A stretch of DNA of 64,000 nucleotides from Parasponia andersonii (Eukaryota > Streptophyta > Magnoliopsida > Rosales > Cannabaceae). Position numbers and translations under genes: made by a program. Positions within the stretch are counted from its first letter, which is position 1. Every line of letters begins with the position of its first letter. Below the pieces are notes generated by a model. The model worked only from the letters and a program-made list of their open reading frames with translations, was not told where the DNA came from and made no database searches. This document shows, piece after piece, positions 13,024 through 24,279 of the stretch. The stretch spans positions 6,786-70,785 of the forward strand of contig JXTB01000532.1 in assembly GCA_002914805.1 (NCBI GenBank), read 5' to 3'.

Positions 13024-13516
13024 TATTAGGAAATTCTATTTCCTATATTGGGCCATATATTTTAAACAATGGTATTGGGCCACATTATTCTTAAGCAGAC
13101 TTAATTAGTGATTCAATTAAGATTAGATCAAGATATCCAACTGAGTATGGATACTAATATGCATACCATGTTAGTCACCCGGTTGGGTGTGATGGATACT
13201 CAACAGAGGACTACTTAAAAAATATATTAGGGTTATGGTTCCTACTACTTTTTTACCTACGCTCATTCTTTGTGGCTTGCCATTAGTTACAAAAAGTTTC
13301 ATCTGAGTATTTTCAGGGATTAAATTGTGTGGAAGACCAAACCCTTAAGCAATTACAATCAGTGTTTGTCGTTTCGACTTTCGGTTCATCATCCAGATTA
13401 CAACCATCTATCATAGACTAAAATATACTCAATGAATAGAACTCTACCTATCAATTTTGCATGAATGATTTAGGGAGATGTGTTCGGTTATTTGCAATCC
13501 CAAATTTATCCCAACA
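13024..13516 (+). repeat. 3' LTR of the copia element
   Basis: This 493-bp copy matches the 5' LTR. Its first bases read TATTAGG instead of TGTTAGG, and it ends CCCAACA, the usual copia LTR end. The sequence just before it (GACCCAAGTTAGAGAT) looks like a decayed polypurine tract. Confidence 0.9.
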
Positions 13517-13521
13517 TATAT

Positions 13522-15457
13522 TAATTAGTACTACGAGTATATGTTTTCATTTTGTCAATTGTTTAGCTTATTTTTTAAGTCGATTTGCGATGAGTATCTC
13601 ACAAAACTTAATTAAATTTCTTTATTTCGACTAATTTGATTCAAGGTTGGTCCTTTTTTTTTCTGTTAATCTATTATTTTGCTAATCATGAAAAGTCCAT
13701 TAATTTTCATTAATTAACACGATCATGATTCCTATTTAACTTATGTAAAAATTGAGACTTTTCAATATCATTAGAAAAGATTTGCTCAAAAAAATCATTG
13801 GAAAGATAATTAATATCATATATCTATATTTGACATGGGGCTGTCTTTCTTAGAAAATAAATAAAAATTACGGGACTAAATTAATGCCACGATTGAAATT
13901 TTAGGGACCAACGACAAACTTAAATAATAAGCTCCAAGAGTTATTTATCCTAATAATCCTTTAATCTTTCTTTCGAGAACAGTTCTAATCCTCTTATCTT
14001 TGTTATCATACATTACAACAAGTATTAATGTTTTTTTTTGACCGAAAAGGGTAACATATGCTTCATGTTTGCTCTTCTTCATTGGTAAAATTTCATGAAC
14101 GTATTTATAATAAATTTTAAAAATTCTAACTGGGCTACCGCCAGTGTTTTTTTGTATGTTATAATCAGTTAATATTTTACTATTTGTTTGCTAATTAAAT
14201 TGGCACCATCATATATACATGGTCTGTATCTTTCTTGTAACATGGTATGTATCTTTTTATTGGTTATTCCAAAATCCTGAAATTAATGAGAAACCATATT
14301 TACTAGCAAATTTGGTTCATTTTTCGTTGATGTTTCGGTTTTAACAGATCCTTTTTCATGTTGATTGTGTGTGGTTGAAATATTATTTGTACAAATATAT
14401 ATTTTTGCCGTTAGTAGATATATAAAGACAACTTTGAGAAAATGTAGTATTGGCAAAGCGTATGGGAAAGCCAAATAGGAAAGAAAGGAAAAAAGTACTC
14501 ATGATTAATCATAGGATATTCTATATAGCTCATGATCTTAGAAGTTAATTTTACCTTTTAGTGAAACTTATGTCCGAGATTATTTAGTTCGGACCAAATA
14601 TATATACTTGTATATATTATGCAATAAATGAGAATTGAGTGTTATTAGTATCCATCTCAATTTATCGGTAACAGTACGGTAATAGTGGATATATATATTG
14701 ATTTACTCAAACCCAAAACAAAACAAACTATATATATGTCTACCCAAAATATTATCTCAAAATTTTTAGTATTAAGTAACATAGCAAGTTAGTTGTCAAC
14801 TAACTACAACAAAATTGTCAATTTATTACAACAAACTATGCGCTTATAAGTTTTATTTCAACTCTTAAAAGATGATAGTTGATCATGATAAGTTATTGAT
14901 TACGAATTTTGGATATATAATATTTTTTAGGGTAAAGTTGTGATATATAGATAACATTGCCTATATCAATTTGTAATCATTATTTAATTACATCTTTTAT
15001 CTTTCAAATCATTCTCATACAACATATTTGATTAAATTCGTTGGGTTTTCTGTTCAACGAAAACATAGGATAATTAAGGATTAATTGGAAACACTTATTT
15101 CCTTTCGTGCATGTATCACTAATTTCTTACCCTTACAGATTAAAACCAATAAAAATCAAATTTAAAGTAAGATATTACATTTGCATATATAATCATTATG
15201 AGTTTGATTTTGTGATAACTATACGTACTCTCAGGAACAGTGGTTACAGCGAAGCTTTGAAAAGGACAACCACCAACAAAAATAGCCTTTAATTTATTGT
15301 ATTAACTCTAAAAACTGTAATCCTCTATAGATCACTGCAAATAAAAGTTGGGGTTAATATTTCTCTCTTTCCACGAATTTTTCTCTGTTTCTTTGCCTAA
15401 GTCTGCACAAGAAAAGTACCCAATTTGGCCAAAAGGACCAACCCCACCCTACAGCTC
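13522..15457. other. AT-rich intergenic DNA, no gene seen
   Basis: No supported gene. Open frames at 14283-14474 and 15107-15292 show no recognisable domain and match the AT-rich background. The last about 100 bases before 15458 are more pyrimidine-rich and could be a 5' leader for the short coding start that follows. Confidence 0.5.
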
Positions 15458-15514
15458 ATGGCTTTTTCCGTTTCACTACCACCAAAGTATTCTAATTTCC
15501 CTTTGAAGAAAGCT
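15458..15514 (+). CDS. Possible first exon cut off by the assembly gap
   Basis: An ATG at 15458 opens a frame reading MAFSVSLPPKYSNFPLKKA, which then runs into the gap at 15515. The residues are rich in Ser, Pro and Lys with no acidic residue, as in plastid transit peptides. The sequence before it is pyrimidine-rich (TTTCTCTCTTTCCACG) like a plant 5' leader. Only 19 codons are visible, and sequence after the gap looks noncoding, so the product cannot be named. It may also be a chance frame. Confidence 0.3.
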
Positions 15515-16088
15515 NNNNNNNNNNNNNNNNNNNNNNNNNNNNNNNNNNNNNNNNNNNNNNNNNNNNNNNNNNNNNNNNNNNNNNNNNNNNNNNNNNNNNN
15601 NNNNNNNNNNNNNNNNNNNNNNNNNNNNNNNNNNNNNNNNNNNNNNNNNNNNNNNNNNNNNNNNNNNNNNNNNNNNNNNNNNNNNNNNNNNNNNNNNNNN
15701 NNNNNNNNNNNNNNNNNNNNNNNNNNNNNNNNNNNNNNNNNNNNNNNNNNNNNNNNNNNNNNNNNNNNNNNNNNNNNNNNNNNNNNNNNNNNNNNNNNNN
15801 NNNNNNNNNNNNNNNNNNNNNNNNNNNNNNNNNNNNNNNNNNNNNNNNNNNNNNNNNNNNNNNNNNNNNNNNNNNNNNNNNNNNNNNNNNNNNNNNNNNN
15901 NNNNNNNNNNNNNNNNNNNNNNNNNNNNNNNNNNNNNNNNNNNNNNNNNNNNNNNNNNNNNNNNNNNNNNNNNNNNNNNNNNNNNNNNNNNNNNNNNNNN
16001 NNNNNNNNNNNNNNNNNNNNNNNNNNNNNNNNNNNNNNNNNNNNNNNNNNNNNNNNNNNNNNNNNNNNNNNNNNNNNNNNNNNNNNNN
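15515..16088. other. Assembly gap, 574 N
   Basis: A run of N without sequence information. Open frames drawn through it are artefacts. Confidence 0.99.
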
Positions 16089-17085
16089 AATATTGGCAAT
16101 TAAACTCCTAAACTTTACAATTCCTTGAAATTTGGTTCTTCAACTTTATAATTGCAACGTAATATTAATTTTATTATGAAAAACACATGTGGGGAGAATA
16201 TGATAGCATTTGAAAGAGTATTCTAGGGAAAATTATAAATTGAACAAAAACAATTTTGTAGGGTTTATAGAGTTACAAATTTGGAGAAAAGTTTCTTTGT
16301 CAATTTTTCTTTATACTCGAATTATCGGAAGACCACTCAAAGATACATTTTAGATACTAAGACGTACTCATACATATTTTCTGTCAAATATTTAATAGCA
16401 TATTACAATTTATAAAGTTCACAAATCAAATTGCAATAAATTAGAAAATTCAGTAGCTTATGTGCCAAAATTAGAACTTTAAAGCCCAAAGTGGCTCTAG
16501 TTAAATAGTTTAGAGGGTCTCTCTTTGAAAAAAAAAATAGTTCAAATGCTATAAAATCTTTCATTAAAGAAAAGAACTTAATCATTTTTTTTCCTAAATA
16601 GAATAACTCAGTTCATAATACAACCTACAATTTAAGGAATTTGGTAGGGAAATGGACCTAATTAATGGTGTACCGGGTAAAATGACTTTTTTTAGTTGTA
16701 CTTTTTAGAGGGATTTTTTTTTTAAAAAAAAAAATGTCATAATATCAGTAAGAATAGTTGATCCTAGGAAGCTTCTAAACTTAAAGGCTTCGTACAAAAA
16801 CCCAAGCCCAAATGCATTGGGCTGAATCTTTTGGAGAATCCTAGATTTTATAGAAAATAAATATTCTAAATTATTTATAGAAGTGCCACTTTTCTAAATT
16901 ATTTTGTAAAATACTACTTTTTGTTTTCAAATTTAGTATTTTGTCAAACATACTCGAGATAACCTCACATAACTTAACCTATTATCTCAAATATTTCATC
17001 AGCCCATAAAGAGTGGTTGTGTTTTAAATATTTTTAGAATGATATTTTTCTTAATAAATGAGAGATTAAAATCTATGATTTTTCA
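16089..17085. other. AT-rich intergenic DNA, no gene seen
   Basis: No supported coding sequence. The segment about 16870-17080 is loosely similar to about 18290-18500 (both carry ACTCGAGATAACC- or ACTCGAGGTAACC-like words and TATCTCA), suggesting an old dispersed repeat. Confidence 0.5.
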
Positions 17086-17787
17086 TAGGGGTGTTCAAAA
17101 AAACTGCCAAAACATGAAAACTGCCCAATTCAAGTAGATTCTCTTCTTAAATAACTAGTTACGGATTTTAAAAAAAATGAAAACTGACTTCGTCGGTTTG
17201 GTTTTCGGTTTTGGACAAATTCGAACGGATTTAAACTGAACTGACCAATAAGTTTGTATATATATATATATATATATTTTTTAAAAAAAATATGTATATT
17301 AATAGTTAAAAATTTAAGCTCATTCATTCTAATTGAGTAATGATTACTTTTAGTTCATTTAAGACTATGTCACTTAAGATTCTTATGATATTTTAGACTT
17401 TAAATCTTGTTGTTGTAATGTGTTTAAGATTAAAGACTTTAAATTTATTATTCAATTTTCATTAGGTTGTAAGTTGTAACTAAAATTTAAGTTTACTAGG
17501 ACTTTCGATTTGGTTGTAGCTTTTAATTATGTTATGGTTTCATTTTATATTTGGACTTTAAATTTTAGATGAAATATGCTTAAGATATGAACTTAGTTGA
17601 TGTTGTAATAATTTAAATTTTGTAAGTTTTCAAATCATAGAAACTGCCCAAATAATATAGGTGCGGTCTAGTCAGTTTAAATCGACCAACTCAAATTGCA
17701 CATATTGGTAAACCAACCAAATCGCACATTTAGATTGGTTTCTGAATTGGCGATTTAGATCGTCCAAATCAGCCATGAACACTCCTA
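17086..17787. mobile_element. Non-autonomous hAT-like element (about 700 bp)
   Basis: The ends are inverted: TAGGGGTGTTCA at 17086 and TGAACACTCCTA ending at 17787. TAGGGGTGTTCA-type ends are common in plant hAT-derived non-autonomous elements. The inner flanks repeat motifs such as AAACTGCCCAA and sequences rich in ACCAA/TTGGT. A (TA)n tract lies inside at about 17255-17276. No transposase frame is present. I could not find a convincing 8-bp target duplication, so the class is inferred from the termini. Confidence 0.6.
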
Positions 17788-19613
17788 ATTTTTTATCTTT
17801 TTAAATTTTACAATATAAAGTCAAAATTTTCCTAAACTTTATTGCTATAAGTAATACTATTAACGATGTCATTTTGAAAAGTTTGTTTATGATAACTAAT
17901 AAAAAGAGATAACTACACGCGTCTTTTTCTGAGATAAATATTAATGAATGTCCTTTTTTATGTTGTTAACCTTTATATCCTTTTTCACTTGTAATAATTT
18001 GATTTTATTATTATACCTTTATATGAGTTAAATTAACATATTTATGTATATAATTGATTTATCAACATAAGTAATTTATCTACTATATCGTATATTAATT
18101 CATTTACTAGTATATACAATTAATTTACTAAGATATATAATTCATTTATCATAGTATATAAGTTATTTATTGATGTATATAATTTATTTGCTAATACATA
18201 TAAATTATTTACCATGGCATATAACTCATTTAACGGTGAATATAATTAAAAAAATCTCTAATTTATTTAGAAATATTTCATTTTTTAAAAGGTTTATTTA
18301 GAAAAATAATATTTTTCAAAAATATTTTAAAAAACTACTATTTTTCCTTTAATTAAAGGTACTCGAGGTAACCAATCAAGTCAACTAACGTAACCAAACT
18401 TGTTATCTCAGGTGATTTGACCGATTACCTTAAATACCTTATCAATTTGTAAAAAGAGGCATGTTTCTAAATATTTTTAAATGTGGTATTTTTCTAATAC
18501 ATCCAAATATTTTCAAATAAAAATTAAATCTTTGATTTTTATTTTTTTTTTAATTTTACCATATAAAATCATATTTTTTCATATTTTTTTTCATAAATTA
18601 AATGGTTTCTAAGATTTTAAGGTACAAAAAAAATAACAAAAATACGGTGAGTTAATTTGTTTTCAATTCCCGTACTGCATTTTTTTTAAAAAAAGTATCA
18701 TTTTAAAAAAATATTATTTTTAAAATAATATCTAGTAACTGGTGACTAATATTTGAATACTAGTAACTAATAACTTAATATATTTAAAATAAAAACAAAA
18801 AGAGAGAAGAAAACATTTTAAATAATAATAGAAATAGAAAAAATGACAAAATATACAAAAAAGAGTGCGTTTTAAGTAGTAACTTGTAATGGCTAACTAA
18901 TAAAACTAGTAACTATTTTTAAAAAATAGCATTTTCCTAAAAATATTTTAGAAATATATCCTGCAGTATAGATGTTGGAAAAAAACTGATCCCACCATTT
19001 CAAAGTTTTTTCAAAAAAAGACTATATATGGCCTGATTTTCTCTAAATTAAAAATGGGATACGTTTTTAATGGGAGCCCAAAAAATGTGGCATTTCTGTA
19101 CATATTCCCTAAAAACAGTCATGTTGGCCCATATTATACACCTAGTGAGGTCCCACTCCTCGTATGTGACTTAAACCACATTGTTGTGCTGTGTGAGGCC
19201 AGAGGGCGCACCAAAATAAAGCTGCAAAAAGTTAGAGTCATTACCATTTTTTTTACCTTACATTTCATAAGTACCCATTTTTGTTATTTTTAACAGTTTT
19301 ATTCCTTTTTTGGCTATATATTTATTTGTAAAATATGTATGGTATAGATTAACAATATAAATACATATTTTATATTATAAAATGTATTTCTATTTTTAGG
19401 TGTATTTTATACATATAAAATACACGTGGCATGCATGAATCTATTGAATAAAAAGGGGTACCTATATGAATATACTTAAAAAAGAAAAACTGATATTTTT
19501 CTACTTTTCCCAATGAAGTCAGAAATTGGGCCTTGAAAGTCCAGAACCGCACTTTTATGTCGATTAGTCCATTGTGATTTTCTCTGATTACAGTGGGAGA
19601 GCGGGAGAGAGCG

Positions 19614-19616
<3 letters not shown>
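17788..19616. other. AT-rich intergenic DNA upstream of SAP18
   Basis: No gene seen. It includes a degenerate tandem array (18040-18245). A TATA-like ATATAAAA at 19413-19420 lies about 265 bp before the SAP18 start codon; whether it is used is unknown. The open frame at 19054-19293 has no recognisable domain. Confidence 0.5.
18040..18245. repeat. Degenerate tandem repeat, about 30-bp unit
   Basis: Roughly six imperfect units alternate an ATTCATTTACTA-like half with a TATATAA-like half. The units differ by many substitutions and the array edges are diffuse. Confidence 0.5.

Positions 19617-19658
<42 letters not shown>
19617..19658. repeat. (GA)n microsatellite in the SAP18 leader
   Basis: About 21 uninterrupted GA units end 24 bp before the SAP18 start codon, so they probably lie in the transcribed 5' leader. 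GA-rich leaders are common in plants and can bind BBR/BPC factors; such binding here is only possible, not shown. Confidence 0.85.
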
Positions 19659-19661
<3 letters not shown>

Positions 19662-19682
19662 CTCCGAGAGAGTGGTAGAAGA

Positions 19683-22211
19683 ATGGCGGGAGTATCAGAA
19701 GCAGCACCAAAGAGAGGACCGCCTCCTCCCCCTAGAGGCCCTCGATTCGACCCCATCGACCGTGAAAAGGTCTTCTTCTTTCTTCTAGGGTTCTCAATTC
19801 TTCACGCACATATATTAATCGACTAATTTTGAAGAATATGTTTTTAATTTCTATGACTTGATTTTTATTTTGGCTCCATGGAATTGCAGACTTGTCCTTT
19901 GCTGCTTCGTGTTTTCACTAAGGTATTTGAACTAATTCACAGCTCTGTAAACCAATTTATTCTTGCTGTTATTGATATGGAAATGGCTGCTGCTGTGGGA
20001 TCAAGTGAAATTTTCATTGAGAAATAATGGGGGAACTCTCATTAGGGTAAACAATTGCTATAGTGCAATGAAAGTTAGGTTTACCATGAGAATTTTCTCT
20101 CTTTTTTCCATTTTAGACATTTTTTTTTGAACTGGGTCTCCTTGTAAATTTGCGAATTACCCAGTCCCTTTCAAGTGCCTTAGTTTCATGTGGAAATTGT
20201 ATTGCTAGTGATGAACTTACTTGTTGAGTTTTCTGTAGATTGGAGCTCATCATAGCAATGACGATTTTGCGGTGAGAGGCAAGGAGCCTAAGGATGAGGT
20301 TCAAATTTATACATGGAAGGATGCGACCCTTCGTGAGATAACTGATCTGGTTTGATATCTTTCTCCCTCAAACTTAAATATTTCTTTGGGAAACTACTTT
20401 ACATGAGGAGTTTAAATGTGTGTCACTGCCTCACTGAATATGGAGGCTTACCTTTACTTTTTTTTAACAATCTACTTTGAGTCTGTGATTATGATGAGAT
20501 TGGAAAATGTCATTGGTGTCTTCTAGCTATGAAACAGAAGTTTAAAAAAGAAAAAAGAAAAGAAAAACCGATGGTTCGAAAGAGAATAATGAAAAAGAAA
20601 ATAGGGTTTCACCTGGTGCAGATGTTTCTGATCTGATATTCTCTCTCTCCCTCCCCAAAATGAGAATGGGAGGTGAAGAAAGGGGAAGGGGAGAGAGGAG
20701 GGAAAATAAGTGGAGGGAAGTGCAACACCCACTGACCCTGTGAGCCATTCTACACCCACTGACCCTGTGAGCCATTCTTTAACAGATGAAACAGACATAG
20801 AATTTTAACAGAATGTGCCTTCCAAGTTTTATCATGGCAATTGTGTTTTTTAATATTTTATTTGGATAAAATCAAATTACAACTAAGCTTATGGCTTGTA
20901 AGTTTTCCCACTTATGTCCACACTTTATACCTATATCTAACTATGACTTAAGAGCACAAACTACTTTGGTCTCAAACTAAAGGAAACTGCTCAGGAGATC
21001 TGCAAAACTCCCTCCGGTTGTGTTATTATTATTATTTTTGTCATATTTCCCGTATATCTTTGTTGAATATCTGTTTATCTTCCTTCCTTTTAATTGGTAT
21101 GGCCTTTTTACAGGTCAAAGAGGTAGCACCGGCAGCTAGGAGAAGGAATGCAAAACTGTCCTTTGCTTTTGTGTATCCGGATAAACGTGGCCGTTTTTTG
21201 GTGAGAGAGGTTGGTATCTTTGTCCTTCTTTCCTTCTCTGTGTGTGAGTGGCATGCATATGCAAGTGTGCTTCTATCTGTTCGTGTCTGTTTGTAGCTAA
21301 TTATGTATGCATTTCCGCTATTTATTCATTAAGGTTTGAATTTGCATCTCTTCTTTCTGTACTTACAACTAGTATGTTTAATTATTTCACCTGATGTGCA
21401 AATGTGTTTTCGTATTTTCCTATAATCAGATTTACTCTGATACTAAACTTGTATAGCTAACGACTAAAAATGTTTCCCGAAAATACTGTTGTTTTTGTCC
21501 TGGAGGGGAGTTCTGACTTCCGGATAGACTTTAGTTTATGCTAAAAAGATCTGCACTGATGTTAGAAGTAACCTCATGACAAGACACAGAGAAATTATGA
21601 TTTGAGCATTCTGATATCTTTTGTCAATCAGGATTGTAGGAATCTGCATGCATGTCAGGACTATGATGGTTGTTCAAAAACTCAAAATAGTTCTTTGAGT
21701 TTTTGTTTTATTTTTTATTTCAATTGGCAAAAAAGTGGATGGTGATTATTGATTTAAAATTTGGTTCTAAAATGGGTGAGGCTGAAAGCTTATGCCTTGC
21801 TAGTCTGACTCAAATATCACTGCAGGTTTTCTGGGCCGACAGCTTTTCTTTTCTTCTTTTTACTTTTTGGCTTAAGTTACAAATGTGACAAAATTGGTCT
21901 ATGATAAATGAACTTTATTACGTGCAATCGTATATTTATGTTTGGAGTCTTTGGGGTTTTTTATAATTGGAACCTCTGAATGGAATTCTGATTGTCTTAC
22001 ACTGTTGCTTCATAAAGGTGGGGAGGACATTTTCCTATGGAAATGGAAGATTAGATGACAGCAAAGCGTTAGCTGAACTCGGCTTTCAGGTAAGGGATTA
22101 TGCTTCTATTACCTTTATCCCTTGTGTAAACCAAAGCTATATTTCCTTCCATTTTCTGAGACCAGTCCTTTTGTGTAGATTGGAGATTATCTGGATGTGG
22201 CGATAGTGTAA
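19683..22211 (+). CDS. SAP18: SAP18, Sin3-associated polypeptide p18 homologue
   Basis: Six exons give 143 aa: 19683-19769, 19890-19922, 20239-20349, 21114-21209, 22018-22089 and 22179-22211. All exons are whole codons and all introns are GT-AG. The start is the first ATG after the GA-rich leader. A Pro/Arg-rich N-terminus (residues 1-25) precedes the SAP18 ubiquitin-like fold, shown by DREKTCPLLLRVF, VRGKEPKDEVQIYTWKDATL, RRRNAKLSFAFVYPD and the C-terminal IGDYLDVAIV. In the family, SAP18 is a nuclear subunit of Sin3-histone deacetylase complexes and of the ASAP complex on mRNA; in Arabidopsis it links repressors to HDAC19. Length matches the family (about 150 aa) and no defect is seen. Identification is by recalled family sequence. 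Confidence 0.95.
20725..20778. repeat. Perfect 27-bp tandem duplication in SAP18 intron 3
   Basis: Two adjacent identical 27-bp units (20725-20751 and 20752-20778) start ACACCCACTGACCCTG. Identity of both copies suggests a recent event. It lies deep in the intron and away from splice sites. Confidence 0.9.
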
Positions 22212-23870
22212 AGAAGCTGTCTCTGTGGAATTTAATGCTTTGGTCGCTTATATGTAGATCAAATTTTGGTAAAGAATGGTAAGCCGCCCATTGATTTGTT
22301 AACATGATGTGGACACCACTCGTACTTTATGTGTCATCTTGGTATATTGAATTGAAATTATAGTTTAGTACAGAAGATGAACACTTGGTGAAGTGGGTAT
22401 GCTGTCTAGCTCCTAGCTTTCTTTCTTGTTTCTTGCGGACATGGTAATACACTATTAGTTTTATTCCAACATGTTCTAATTTTCTATTCTTTGTTTTCAT
22501 TTTTGAACAATCTGAGCATTTCCTATGATGCATGACTAACATCCTAATGATAAGGAATATGTCTTATATAAAATATATTATGACGTTTTTCTCATGGACT
22601 ATGTTTTTTTAAGTTGTTCCAAATGGTGAGAAAGAATTTTAAAAAAGAAAATATGGATAGGAATACAATTAGCGGGGAAACTCTTCAGCTTCATTTGAAA
22701 TGAAAATAATAATAATAATAATCAATAGGGATCGCATACTTGTGGTGTTTTATTTATTTGTTTTAATAAAGTATAGAGTTGGTATAGTTAGATAATAGTC
22801 GTATAAATTAAATTTAGTATAATCTATTTATTGTATTTGTTTTCTATCTAATGTAATAAAGAAGCTATAGTTATTTGTATTATTACCACGCGTAAGGGGA
22901 AGCGGACACGGGAGGGAAAAAAAAAGAAAGAAGAAAGACTAACCTGATCCTGATTGATCTGGGTATGAGATAAAACGTAAATTGGTCCTAAAAATTACTT
23001 GTTAAGTCTTCATTTTCTGTCACACAAATTAATTTGAGAGAAAAAGAAAGAAATAGAAAATAGGGTTTTGCTTTAAAGTATATTACAACGATTTACGACT
23101 AGCATGGAAACGAAGAAAAAGGGCTGCTGCATATGTTGTTAGTGAAGTCCTTTTTATTTTTATTTTTTCAAAAGAAGAAAGCGAAAAAGATAATTAAGAG
23201 GGTCATTATCCATACGTGTAAAATAATTTGTAATTGGGTGACGACAAGTTCTTAGGTTAATCATGATGATTAACAAGTTTGAAAAATGAAGCCTTCCTTG
23301 TTACTCACTAGTTACTACAGGTTAACAATTAATAATTAATTCTAAAAACAGCAACTTGATATCATAGAACATGCATGGCCTTGACCACCAAAATCTTAGC
23401 AAAGCAACACTAAGTAGGCCCATTAATTTTTACTTTTATTTTTCTACTTAACTAGCATTTCAATTGGACCACACACAGCAACTCTCTCGCGTCACGTAAC
23501 CAAACAAATCAATAAACTATACAAAAGCCTACCCTAGCAATACCGACTATTATTATTATTATTATTTTAAAAAATATCAAATTCCTAGTATAATTAATTC
23601 CAGAATTTCCCCCTTAGAGCAAAAAAAGAGAAAAGAAAAAAAAAAAAAGAGATGAAATTAAAACTTAAAACCGAAGGAAGAGATAAGAAAAGAGAGAACT
23701 TTGTGGAGTGTGGACTTCAGCTGGCGCTTTGATGTGTAATTAGTACTACTATAGCTAACCTGTACCCCACGAAAACGACGTCGTCCGTCAATTTGGTGCC
23801 GTTATAGCAAACATATCACAAATAAATAATTTATAGAAATCGAGGGACCGAAAGCGAAATCTTTGCAAAT
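22212..23870. other. Intergenic DNA between SAP18 and GAUT1
   Basis: The SAP18 3' flank is followed by AT-rich DNA with short SSRs: (AAT)n near 22702 and (TTA)n near 23550. There is an A-rich stretch at 23620-23650. The open frame at 22327-22542 has no recognisable domain. No gene is supported. Confidence 0.55.
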
Positions 23871-24279
23871 AAAAAAGATCGCTGCTCTCTCTCTCTCTCT
23901 CTCTCTGCTGAAAATCTGGTTTTTTTTTTTTGGTGGGATTGATTGATTCGAGGGGCATTGGAGAGAGTCGAAATCTGAGACTGAGACGAACTTGAAATCG
24001 CTGGTTGGTCTTCTCCGCTGAGAACTACCACTACTCACTCCATTGAGATTGAGATAGAAAGAAGCAATGGATTCCGATTGCGACTAGCATTCTTCCACTC
24101 GATTCCCCACACTCTTCACTTCTCTCTCTCTCTCTGTTCTGTTCTTTCCGTTGGTAATTCTCTCTCTCTCTCTCTCTCTCTAGAATTCTCTTCTCTTTTT
24201 TTTTTTTTTTTTCTCTTCCTGGAAGATTCGGTCTCTATTCCAATCTGGTTTATTGGGGAATTGCAGGTTTCGATTTACA
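23871..24279 (+). promoter_or_regulatory. Probable GAUT1 5' leader with CT repeats and possible leader intron
   Basis: CT-rich tracts lie at 23885-23906, 24120-24136 and 24161-24181, with a T run at 24196-24213. This is typical of plant 5' leaders. A possible leader intron runs from GTAATTCT at 24154 to TTGCAG at 24266 (113 nt), leaving 13 nt before the start codon. The intron is inferred from its splice-site and pyrimidine pattern only. Open frames through the CT tracts are low-complexity artefacts. Confidence 0.45.

Larger units (their letters stand above)
7543..13516 (+). mobile_element. Complete but inactive Ty1/copia LTR retrotransposon
   Basis: Two similar terminal repeats (7543-8031 and 13024-13516) flank a broken gag-pol in copia order (protease, integrase, RT, RNase H) on the plus strand. 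A perfect 5-bp target duplication TATAT lies at 7538-7542 and 13517-13521, which fixes the element ends. Next to the 5' LTR a degraded initiator-Met-tRNA primer site is seen. The LTRs differ by many substitutions and every domain is split by stops, so the insertion is old and cannot encode working proteins. Confidence 0.92.

Noticed and set aside
19370-19826. Frames through the (GA)n tract on both strands
   Set aside because: Dinucleotide repeat translation; the real SAP18 start at 19683 is set by the downstream exons.
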